The notes under the pieces: model-generated | What the model was told of the DNA's origin: nothing | The model's database searches: none | What the model saw: the letters and a program-made list of their open reading frames with translations, nothing else | Assembly (NCBI GenBank): GCA_029204225.1 | Contig: CM055102.1 | Coordinates: 18,866,967 to 18,930,966, forward strand | From: Diphasiastrum complanatum | Taxonomy: Eukaryota; Streptophyta; Lycopodiopsida; Lycopodiales; Lycopodiaceae | Reading direction: 5' to 3' | DNA: 64,000 bases | Part shown: piece after piece, positions 23,401 through 35,400 of the stretch | Numbering within the stretch: the first letter of the stretch is position 1 | Layout of the letters: each line of letters opens with the position of its first letter | Translations under genes and position numbers: made by a program

Positions 23401-26400
23401 TTCATTTTGACATCCTTTACAGAGATAGTGCTCAAGGATGATCTGTGCAAATTATCAATGGTTTTAAAATAAGGTAGTTCAAGACCTATTGATGTTCAAA
23501 CTTATGCATCGATCTTCCTTCTCTCAAATATCTGGTCTCTCTTTGAATCAATTAGTTCAAGAAGTATCCATCTTTAAACTTTAAACCTCAATGAGTCTGT
23601 CTAGTATCCATCTTTAAACCTCAATTAGTCTGTCTGCTCTCAAGTATCCAGTCAATCTTTAGTCTACTAATATTTGCTGGCAAGTTTTAAATTCTTGGTT
23701 TTGATGAATCTTGTGAGCTTATTTGAATTAATCTATCTGTGTTACATCGCTCATCCTCCATGCTATATATTCCATGCTAAGTATTAGCCTCAACCTGTAA
23801 GTGTGAGCCCTTAAAATCTTGCTGAAAGAGCTTTATCCTCTTTATAGATGGATAGTTCAGTTGTGACGTTTTTATGCTGTCGTTGTTGTTTTTAATTCAG
23901 TGTATGCTATGCTATGTCTGCTTAGTCCAATGGCAGCCTATTCGCTCCACCCGGAGTTTCCTGATTTATTTATCCAGACCTCTTTATGAATGAACTGATG
24001 ACTCCTTTAAGACAGTGGTTATCCTGCTCGCTGCAATCAGTAGAAGTCAAATCATGTTGTATCAGTTTATATAGTCTTAGAGCACCAACACTGCTATATA
24101 AAATACCCGAATTATTTGGTTGCAATTTATAGTGATGATTAGAGCATTAGACTAAGTAACTACGTGCTTGCTAATTCGTACAGGGATGCAGTTTACGTAA
24201 TACAGAGTGGATTGTTGGGGCTGTAATATTTACAGGTCACGAGACAAAGGTGCGTTTTGTAGATCTATTGACTCTATATCAAGCACATTCATTAAGTAAC
24301 TTTTTTCTTAAAAGCTAGATAGTTATCAATGTATGGGTACTGACAAGAGCATAAATAATACTTGCTGCTTTTTTTTCATAGGAGTGATTGCACTAATCTG
24401 TAGTGTGTATCCACTATAACGGGATTTGTTTTGTCTTTCTGCTTTGCATTTTCAAAAGTTTTACTTCTTAAGTTTTTACCAGGTCGTAACTTTATAGGCG
24501 GGTCCCTCAAAAAATTAGACAATTTCTTATTCCAGTACAACACTTGCTTGGACCCTGGGAAAAAAGGCATGACATTTTCATATTCTGGTGGAACATGTGC
24601 TGGTCACTGGAATAGGGGTTAGAAGATTTGCTTCTAATTCTTGGAAGCAAGTTGTAAATCCTATTGGATGCCTGGTGATGGTGGGAGATGCCATAAAAGG
24701 AACGAATCAATGTCTTATTGAATTCAGCCAATGGTAATCTTGTTGGGTGTTTTTAAATGGGTTAAGGTGTGCAGCTATAGGCTGTTACATAAGTTATCGG
24801 CCAAATATATCACGCACATGGACAACATGGATTTGGAACATGGATCTGCTCTTGTTATTGGTTGTCATTTGAAAAATGTTCTTTATTTTTCGGCATTTAT
24901 TAGTCATTTATGAGTCATGTAGTCATTCTTAATCTCCATCTGTAACTCGAAGACCAGGCCTTGACAATATAAGTCAAAGGCTTCATGCTAGCTTGTTTGA
25001 ATGGTGAAGAGTAGCTCTTAGCTCAGATCATTAACTTATTCAGCTGATTATCAGCAGATTTTTGCAGAGCTTATGGATATTTCATAATTATTATTTTCTG
25101 CAGTGCTTGATGGGCATATCTTCATTCTCCTCTCTCTGCTTGTACCTCATATGGGATTTTTCGCACATAACTTGGATAATAGAGTAGTTTTCTGGCTAGA
25201 AGAAGGGGGGGGGAGTGCTAGCTTCTACCGTGTTTAGATCCATCTTCAATGGGAGTGCTAGAATTGTTTTGGATCAGATCATCGCTTTTGGAGATTGGAA
25301 ACAAACCTATTTTTACTTTTTTGCTTCCAGTTTTCTCCACAATCGCTAAAAGAGGGTGATATATCAGGATGGTAAGGCTCCATACATTGATTTTCCGAAA
25401 TTTGAGAAATAGGCACTCTGGTCCCAGACTCACACACAGCACTGAGCACACACACACACACCATCTGAATGGCAAATGCACAGTGCACACAGAGTGCTGA
25501 CTCCTGAGTGCACAACCCCCTCCCTCCCTCCCTCCCTCCCTCCCTCCCTCTCTCTCTCTCGGGCGCGAACAGAATCCCGAGGGCTGATGGAAATTGGAAT
25601 CGTTTTAGGGCCAGACGGTTCGAACGATTCGAACGGTTCGAACCAGGTCTGAACGATTCGATGGTTCGAACCGTAAAAGGCGGTTCGAACCGCGATTCGA
25701 TGCAACCTTGGTCCTCGGACTTGGGAGCGGTTCAGGGGCCTTTTCTAAAGCATTGTGGTTGAGCTTATGGAACTGCAATGGCATTCACTCTTCAGCTACA
25801 ATAGGGGATTTTAGAGATTTTTGTGCTAGAGGCGATATCCTAGTACTCATAGAGACACATGAGAGTTCTGAGAGGGGACTACCAGCTATAGAGAGTTTTT
25901 GTTGGCACTCAACGTATCGTAGGGCGACGAGAGCATTGATAGACCGAGGTTCAGGCGGGGTGACTTGTTTATTCTGAGATTCTCTTCAGCCTTGGATTGA
26001 GTTAGTACATACTGATAAGTGTGCTCGTTATCTTTGGATTAGATTGGATCGTTGTTTGTTGGGTCTGGATTGCGACATATTCATGGAATTGAGATTCAAG
26101 CCTATAAAGATAAATTAGACTTTCACATTATGAATCTAGATAGGGTAGATGTTATACTTGGTAAGGAGTGGTTCTATGAGAGGAACGAGTCTATGAAGAA
26201 AAACTATGTAACACAGTTTGTCGTTCTTGCATAACGGCTCACTCATAGAATTTAATGGAAATGTTGATATTTCTACTCCGTATATGCTTTCTGCTTTGGA
26301 AACAGTTAAACGTATGGATGTTGTTGATTGCAGCTCTTATTTATGTTGGTTAAAAGATTCTACTTACCATGAAGAACGTAGTTTGCAGTTTAACAATCTC

Positions 26401-29400
26401 CAAATGGAAATAATGTCTAATAACCTAAAGCAAGAAAACTCACCAGAAGGTGAAATCTTTGGGAAACTTAGGCAATAGGCAAGAATTTAATGATGTGTTT
26501 CCTGAGCTGCTTCCTGAGGGGCTTCCCCCCTCTAGGGGTGTTGACCATGGTATTAAACTGATTCCTGGTAGTTCTCCTATATCACTGTATCCATATAGGT
26601 TGAGTACTACTGAAGAGGATGAGGTTTATAGGCAACTGCAAAATTACCTTAAGTTGGGCCATGTTAGGCCTAGTAAATCTCCCTGGGGGGCACCTGTGCT
26701 CCTTGTTGATAAAAAAGACGGAGGAACTCATCTTTGTGTGGACTTTAAAAAGTTGAATAAGCTAACGATTAAAAACCATTATCCTTTGCCGCGAATGGAT
26801 GAGCTGGTTGATCTACGAGCATGAGGAGCATCTCAGGACTGTCTTAAAGTTACTCAGATAGGAGAAGCTTTTTGCCAAGGAGTCCAAATGTGTGTTCTTC
26901 CAGAAAAGGTTGTTAAACCTTGGTCACATTATTTCGGACCGCGGGTTGGAAATTGACCCAAATAAAGTCCGACAGGTACGTGAATGGCTTATCCCTAAAA
27001 CCATCCGGGAGGTTAAGTCCTTTTTGGGCTTTACGGGGTTTCTTTCATAGATTCATCTTGAACTATGCATTAATTGCATTGGCCTTGACGAATGTCCTCA
27101 AAGGGGCTAAGAGAGTTAGCCGGCACAATAAATTCAGTCCTCCGGTTACCTGGACTGAAGAGTTAAATCAGAGTTTTGAGAACCTCAAATACTGTGTAAC
27201 TACATCGCCTATTCTACACATAGTGGATCCTAACAACCCGTATGTACTTGAAACAGATGCCAGTGACTATGTTATAGGCGTAGTCCTATATCAAGATGGT
27301 AGTCTGGTTGCTTTTGAAAGCAAGAAATCGGACCCTGCTCAAAGGCGGTTTCCACCTATGACAAGGAACTTTTTGATGTTATTCATGCCCTAAAAGTTTG
27401 GAGGCATTATTTATATGGCTCCCAGTTTACTATAGTAACTGACCATCAAGCGTTAAAGTATATTAATGATGCGGTCGACCTTAGAGGTCGTAAGGCCGGA
27501 TGGTCAGAGATGCTCCAAGAATTTCATTATGACATTGAGTACCGGAAGGGTACCTCTAATAGTGTCGCGGATGCCTTAAGCCGGATTGGAGAGGTTAATC
27601 AGTTAAGCTTTTCTGAGATCCAATCTGAGTTGTATCTGTCCTTAAGAGATTTGTGTAAGATCGATAGGTACTTCGGTCGTATTTGCCTAGACGTCCTAGC
27701 AGGTTCTTCTAGATCTAGTGATGAACTTGGAATGCAGGATTCCAAGATTTCTCCTCAGGACAAGATACAAAGAGACTATTCCATTAGGAATGGGTTACTT
27801 TTTCGGAATGGAAAAGTTTGTGTGCCAGAGAATGATGATATAAGGGCCCAAATCTTGCATGAGTGTCATGACAGCCCGTGTGCAGGGCACCTTGGCGCGC
27901 AAAGGACGCTTGACTTAGTAAAAAGGAACTTTTACTGGTCAAACTTAAAAAGTCAAGTGGAGGCGTATGTTCGCAAGTGTACACAATGCCAAGGTAACAA
28001 AGCTGAAAGACTTAAGGCAGTTGGTTTGTTAATGCTCGTGGAAATTCCCGAAAGAAAGTGGGAAAGCATTTCCATGGACTTTGTGGTTAGGCTAGCTCGG
28101 ACGGGGAAGCAAAATGATGCCATTTGGGTAATTATTGACAGGTTAACTAAAATGGTGCAGTTCATACCAACCAAGCAAACTGTTAAAGCTTCTGAACTTG
28201 CTCAACGTTTCGTTGAAAAGTTGTTCAGGTTGTTTGGTTTGCCGAATGACATTGTTAGTGATCGAGATCCTAAGTTCACTAGCAAATTCTGGCAAGCAGT
28301 CTTTGAGAAATTAGAGCACTTCAAGTTTGGGGTCATCAGATCATCCTGAATCGGATGGTTAGACAGAGAGGACGAACCAGTCTATGGAAGATATGCTTCG
28401 GGCATATGTTTCCAGAAGACAGTCGGATTGGGAAAGGTACCTTCCAATGATTGAGTTTGCGTATAATAGCGCAAAGCACTCAACGACGGGTTTTAGTTTT
28501 CTCTGATTGTATGGTTTCCAGCCTAGGGCTCCCATTTCAGTGGGCCTCAAAGGCCTTAAGGTAAAGGCAGCGGTAGACTTCCTGCATGACATACAAGAAA
28601 TGTTGCTCGTTGCTCGCCAAAACGTAAAAACGGCTTAGGATAGAGCCCAATTTTATGCCTTGGGTATATCTTAGAATCCCAAAAGATTCTAAGGTACTAA
28701 AGATTGGAAAATGTCCTAAGTTATCACCTCAATATGCAGGGCCATTCCCTATAGTAAAGAAACTCCATCGGAATGCCTATCAGCTGGAGCTACCTCAAGG
28801 AGTTAAAGTTCATCCAGTATTTCACATTAGTCGTTTAAAGGAACGACTTGGTGGAAAGGATGACTTGATACTTCAGGAGGACTTAGTTCGGCTCGAGGAC
28901 TTGACATTCTTTGTACCTACCGAACCACAGGCCATTGTTGATGTACGTCAATGTGGGCTCAGGAACCGGCAGGTAACTGAGTACTTGGTTCGTTGGAAAG
29001 GAAGTTCGGAGGATGATGATACTTGGGAAAATGAACATGACCTTAAGCTGAGGTTCCCTGGTTTTCTTCCTTAGATAAGGAATTTTTTAAGGAAGAGGGA
29101 ATGTTAGGGACCCAACTCCCTTGGGTCCCAAACCCAGACTTGAGACTGGACGATGACTGGGCCTGCTGACTTGACTGGTGACTCGTGAACCTGCATGGTT
29201 GCCACGTGTCATGATCGAGGTGTGCACATGGCCTGGAGTCTCTCTCCTTGGAGGTATACAAGGGGAGGAGGGCTCATTTGCTATCCATTCTATCTACCTA
29301 GGAGAAGGTGGATGGAGAGCGTGTGCACGGCCAGGATGTTTGCTAGCGTGAGGCAGGAGATGGCTGAGAGCCTAGGCGGTGGTATGGGACGCCGTCTGGG

Positions 29401-32400
29401 AGGGAGGTCGGATCCAGCTTGATACGGTCACAGGCCAGGGCACGGGGGTGGACCCGGATTAGGTCCTACGGCGGGGTGGAACGTGAAACGTTCGGTCTCT
29501 TGTGGTTAACCGGCACCTGGAGGTTTGCATTGCAGTAAGTAGGGATTGTAACACGAAGTACAACTACTTAAGTTGGCAATGATGGTGCTACTCCCAAATA
29601 ATATGGTTCTCAAGCAGAACATCCAGCCATTGGAAGGAATTCCATCCCCAATGAAGAGCAAGATCAATGAGTTAGAGAGATATTTGAGCTGAAATAAAGA
29701 GGCTGCAAAGACTTGGGCTCCTTTGTTCAAAAAGAAGAAGGTAATACCACTCACATGTCCACTGCTATTTCTGCTACCAATTCTGAAGAAAAACTACAAG
29801 AATTCAAGGCTCTTAATGTCTAAGTTCAGGGTGTTCCTAACACTCAAGATGCTTTGAAACAAGCCAAATCCTTTTTAGAGACGACATTGAGTTTCAATTC
29901 GGATGGAATGGATAATGACCAAAGAGGACAATACTTGGAAGAGTGCAAGAAAGTCTTACAAGGTTGCCATTTATTGGGATGTTTACGTTAGATACCTGGA
30001 TCACAGTCCATCTGTTTCTAGTGCCTAGGGAGTTGGGGTTCTTGGGCGTGGGAGCAGCCTGGGACCCCGTCCATATCAGCTTTGTGTTGCGCTATGGAAC
30101 ACTACAAATTATCATTAATCTAGTTCGATAGGATGAGCAGGCATGCTATCTTTGAATATGGTTTCTTGGTTCAAGTATTGGGCTTGATAGGGATGTATTT
30201 TTGGCGGTTTGCTATTTTCCACTAGAGTCTTCAGCTTTTGCAGAAAGTATAGGTTCTCCGTATGTTGTGATCTCTCTATGTTTTCCTTACTGAGTGTGGT
30301 CATATGCTTCTTGCCGTGGATTTCAACTCCTATATGCTCCTTTTAGTATCTATCATATTTGAGATGTACTTATTCTTTTGTGCTTTTTGGCATTAAAAGA
30401 CATTAATAAGCTATCTTTCTTTCTTTCTTTCTTATGTTCCTTTTGGTAATTGGGCCTTTACTGCCAGTGAGTAGCCCTTTTGTCTACTTTGCGCAGTCAG
30501 TTCTCTGGACTTTTGACACTTAAAGCCACCAATTGTCAGTCCCTTCAGCATTCATGTTGGCCAACTAAATATTAAGTCCTTACATTTCAACACAGACTGT
30601 CACATTACCTATACATGCATGGAGCCCACCAATAGTTCAACTGCTAGATTGTATTGGAATAAAGTCAACCCATAAGGTACTGGACATCTAACGTATCACC
30701 CAGCCGTAGCAAACCAATCCCATGTTCACCCCCGAACCTGGGAGGAGAAAATAGTGGCATCACCACCAATACACTAAACAAAAGCTATGGCGTCACATAC
30801 CAACATGACTCATTCCATGCTGTCAACCGAATGCAAAACATGCAGCTAAGAATTTCTTTAAATGTTCATAGATGACCAGCATTTGAATAACGTCTCTTAT
30901 TTTGTTTTAATGTATGGAAAAATGTGGCCAAAAGATATTCAGACTTGATACTTTTTTGGCAATCTTATTGGTCATAGTTTCAAGGCCCTGAGAACACTCT
31001 GCCCTCATGGGTGGAGCCTGAAAAGGGAGCCCTATTGGATGAAACTATCTCCAATTGCTTCAGAAGATTCTTGTGACTACATAGTAACCTTAATAATGTT
31101 CACTTTGCATGTTATGGAGATTAAGAAAGAGTTCTATACAAGTATCGCAGTAATTGTGTCAGATTCCAATTGATCTGCCATGCTAAAAGACATGACATTA
31201 TTTTATGGCATTCTCCTTTTCAAATTCACTACCTAATAGTGCAATATTTCTATTGTCAGTTTTAGCATTGCCCTTGATAGCTGTGATTATATATTAGTAT
31301 TCTAGTCTATTTATTTTGGTTTACTGGCATTTTGGCCTTCAAAATTTGAGAATTTGTTTAGTGTTGTATCTTATTAGTGTATTTTAAGATGTGTACAGCT
31401 GTATAGAGAGCTTATCTTTCCACCCGTGAAATGTTAGGTCATGATGAATGCAATGGATGTGCCTTCAAAGCGTAGCACACTGGAGCGGAGGCTTGACAAG
31501 CTAATCTTACTTTTATTCAGCATCTTATTTTTGTTATGCTTGACTGGTGCTATTGGGAGGTAACTCTTTAACTCAATTCCTTCCATACAAATTTCAGCAA
31601 CATTGTGAATAAACTGCATTTTCTGAGTTTCAGTTGATGATAGGGGCTATTATAGCGTGTTTTTGTAAAGTAATCTGAATGGCAGTTTTTGATGCTAAGT
31701 GGAAGATCTTCCAATTCAGGATTGGTTAGCTAACTTGAGGAATATCAAAGAAATTTAGCCTTTAATGCAAATCACGGCGATGATTAACAGCTCTGATGTT
31801 AAGTCTCGTAGTTTACCACGACATTGCGATGCACCTCATACTTTTGATGCATTCTTGACATATTTGTTGATTCCAGAACATGCTGTATTACAATATCAGT
31901 ACAGAATGTGAAAGTAGGAAGTCTGCCAATGATTGGAGAAGGAAGAAACTACAGGGTGTTAGATACAAATACAAAATTTTCAGGCCTAGTTGTACATGCC
32001 AGTGGTGGATAGTTGCTATACAGTTGTGCATTTCAGATGGAAAAGCTAATTTCAGCTTCTCTGTGCCTCCTAAACTCTAGCTGTATGCAAGAAGCTAATA
32101 AATGGCCATACAGTGTCTGCAGCTTGTCTTGGAATGAACTGATGTGAATGACCTCTTTTTGTCTTGCAGTGGTGTTTTTCTCAATCGAAAGTACTGGTAC
32201 CTTGGACTTGTATCAGATGTTGAGCAGCAATACAACCCCAGCAACAGGTTTGTGGTATGGATCTTACCCTTTCTGCAAATTATTAGCATAATGTCAGACT
32301 TAGTGATGACGTTGAAGAAAATGTGTTTGTTGAATGTTCATGCAATTCACTGCCTTAAGCTGCTGTTGGAGAGTTCTTTTGAGTACCAAGCTGATGCTAA

Positions 32401-35400
32401 ATTGTTAATGCATGGACAGGTAGCGATTCTTGCATTTTTTACCTTTGTGACGTTGTACTCATCGATCATTCCGATCTCATTGTACGTCTCCATTGAGGTA
32501 AGTGAGTAGATTTTAGTTTATGAAATTAGGCTCAGTTCTTTCTAAGGATATGTAAGGGAAACACTAGGAGGTCATCAGTGTAGTGCCTGTCTAAAGGGGT
32601 CAATTCTGTGTTTGATTTTGATCCACAATCTGCTCATGGTTTTACTTTTTGCAGATGATCAAATTCATCCAGTCAACTCAGTTCATCAATAATGACCTAA
32701 ATATGTACCACAGGGAGAGTAATACATGTGCATCTGCACGGACATCAAATCTGAATGAGGAACTTGGTCAGGTATTCAAGCATACGCATATTATCAGCAA
32801 AGCCTTGCAACATCACTGATTGACGTGGGTCTTATAAATAAGACATGGTTGCTACTATTATACGTTTCTTGTGAAGTTTGTAATAACCATTGTACTGGAA
32901 TTGGTCCAATTGGTTATGTTAACTCATATATCGCAGTGCTTGTACAAATAGCATGCTAAAGAATACCTTTTTCCTAGTTTTGACGCTTATCTGCAGGATG
33001 ATCCTTCAAATTTTATGTCCTTTTGGTTTTCTTGAAAAATTTCAAGATTAAACTTCAAAGCAATAGTAACAGGTTATGAAATTTAAGAAGCTCTATAGAG
33101 GAAAGCTCTTTTGCTGATTTCCAGAGCTTAATGCACCTTACACTTATAAGTACAAGCAAGGTTTTGTTGTCAATTTCAAGACCTGCTGTAGTAAATGGAG
33201 GTTAATTTTGCTATAGTTGAGCTTGTTGATGTTTAGAAAAGTCTAATAAACTAACGGAGTGGAGCATAGATAGAAATAGTATGATCTTGTTCTATCTGCA
33301 GATTGAGTACATATTCTCTGATAAGACGGGCACTTTAACTCGTAATCTGATGGAATTCTTCAAATGTTCAATTGGAGGGGTTATGTATGGCACTGGCATA
33401 ACTGAAATACAAAGGGCAGCGGCACGCCGTACAGGCGCTCCACTTGGAGAGGTCAGTGAACAACTTAATCTCAGATTTTTTTAATTCAGAACATTCATGC
33501 ATGTCGTTTGAAGCTGTTAAGAGAGCTTATGAAACCAGTATAACTAGTCCAGACTTCAGAGGAATCAGGATTAGTTTCGAATGTTCTCAATTTGTGTATC
33601 TACTTCTTTCTTGACTGCTGTGTCCAGTAAAGATTTAATTTGGTTGATGAAGAGTACTTTCAGTAATAGCTTCTATGTTGAAATGTATGCCTTGGTATGC
33701 AGAACAAGAGTTCAGATGATGCCATTCATGAGAAAGGTTTCAATTTTGATGATAGAAGATTAATGAGGGGTGGTTGGAGGAGTGAGCCTAATCCAGAGAC
33801 TTGCAAGGTGATGCTTGCTACAAGATTCCCAATTATGCTGCTTTGTTTTATAATTGTCCTGCAAGAATTTCCTTTTTATCCAAACCAAAGATAAGATAAG
33901 CCCGTTAATAAATTTTACACATATGCATAGCTGGAAGCTAAACTGATGTAAAGGGATCTTGTATGCTCGATCTCCTAGGTGCCAAATGATGAACTAGTTA
34001 TCTTTATACAGGCATTTGGCCCAGATTTGCTAATCAGCACGGGTCAATAATTCAAGCTTTAACCTAATGTACCACACAAGCTTAGAACATATTGGATAAG
34101 CCACCTTCCCAGAATAAATTGGTGCACAATACTGTAGCTTAAATGCAAAAACCACTCATGACTTTGAATTTGTTGATTTTATCTTTCATCAAGTAGAGCC
34201 ATCTTGATCCATGAGAGGCAAGTATGCCAAAGCAGAATTTTTAGGCTCACATGGTTTTAGGACTAGAAGCATGAAAAGATCATTAAGCTGTATGATTAGA
34301 AGCAGTTAATATTTTGGAGTTAGAAGTGTTTTGCCGTTTGTATTGACCTCTGACTTTTAACTGTTTGAAGGCTACCTTTGAAAAAATAGGATAAAAGTGA
34401 AATCGTTTTTGGACACAGACATCTCTGAGTGCATTCACAATGATGCTTCTCTGTTTACATATATATGATACACATGCCATGCTTAGATCATAATGTGTTC
34501 ATTTTGTGCAAAGCTATTGGTGATCTAGTTAACATATTATCTTCCTTTAGGAAGGATGTACTAGCATCGATGTTTCCTCAGCATTTTAGGTTCCTGCACA
34601 CGCGTATCTTGATTTTATCTGAGCTGCTTTTTGATTTTACACTACAAGGTCCTTACCAGTCTGCAGTTAATTGCCTATGAAAGTTTAGTGCTATCCATTG
34701 ATACCTTTCTAGTGAAAGTTTTTCTCACTCTTACCAAACTTCTGTGCTTGTAATGGGTATCTTTGTAAGCCTGTGTAAGATTTCTAGCATTGGGCTTTTA
34801 TGTAACAGCTATCATGTTTTATATTGGAGATTCAAGTATTGCGGGTCGAAATCTTTTACAGGAGTTTTTTAGATGCCTTGCGATTTGTCACACGGTGCTG
34901 CCAGAAGGGGAGGAGTCACCAGAAAAGATTGTTTATCAAGCTGCATCACCAGATGAAGCTGCACTTGTGGCAGCAGCCAAGAATTTTGGTTTTTTCTTTT
35001 ATCGGTCTGATCCTTATCCTCGAGGAAGTTTCTTTCTGGATGTTGCTATTCATACATGAAGTTGTGCTGTTGTTTTCTCCCTTTTGCTTTGGTATTTCTT
35101 TGGTCATGATGGCCAAACTTTGGTCTACATTTGTTCAGAGGCTTCTGGTGATGGTCTTTCTTTTCCAATTTTATGTTTATTATATACAGTATCTACATAG
35201 AACAATCATAAATACATGTGAAGGACTCTCTCATTAATGTTTCTGTTTATATGCATTTGAAATTCATCAAATGAGAATGTTTATTTTTAACAGGGCATTT
35301 CTCAATATATTATAGAGTTGATATCTTCTATCAAACATGTGGATGACATATTTATGGTTTTTCCAACAAGCTGTAGCTTGAAGTTTGAAGGTCAAAGTGT

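Larger units (their letters stand above)
26060..29553 (+). mobile_element. Ty3/gypsy chromovirus 2, 5'-truncated and internally deleted
   Basis: A plus-strand element inside flippase intron 6: protease C-terminal half, RT with deleted core, RNase H, integrase, GPF module, chromodomain, polypurine tract (29089-29101) and a 3' LTR starting TGTTAGGGACCC at 29102 and probably ending near 29553. Gag and the 5' LTR are absent; the left edge joins a LINE fragment. Many stops and frameshifts. It belongs to the same broad clade as chromovirus 1 (matching motifs [23 protein letters not shown]) but differs enough to be another family. Confidence 0.9.

Noticed and set aside
25615-25702. tRNA-like T-loop sequences (GGTTCGAACC)
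   Set aside because: No acceptor stem, anticodon arm or correct spacing; the motif is repeated as a palindrome cluster.
29943-30131. Short frame with LGFLGVGAA reminiscent of a MATE transporter helix
   Set aside because: Only a few residues match; no other MATE segments on either side.
35005-35056. Extension of flippase exon 13 to the stop at 35056
   Set aside because: The frame beyond TATCG (SDPYPRGSF...) does not continue into the conserved R-x-P-T-x-x-V-R-E-S block; splicing at 35004 to 35449 restores it.
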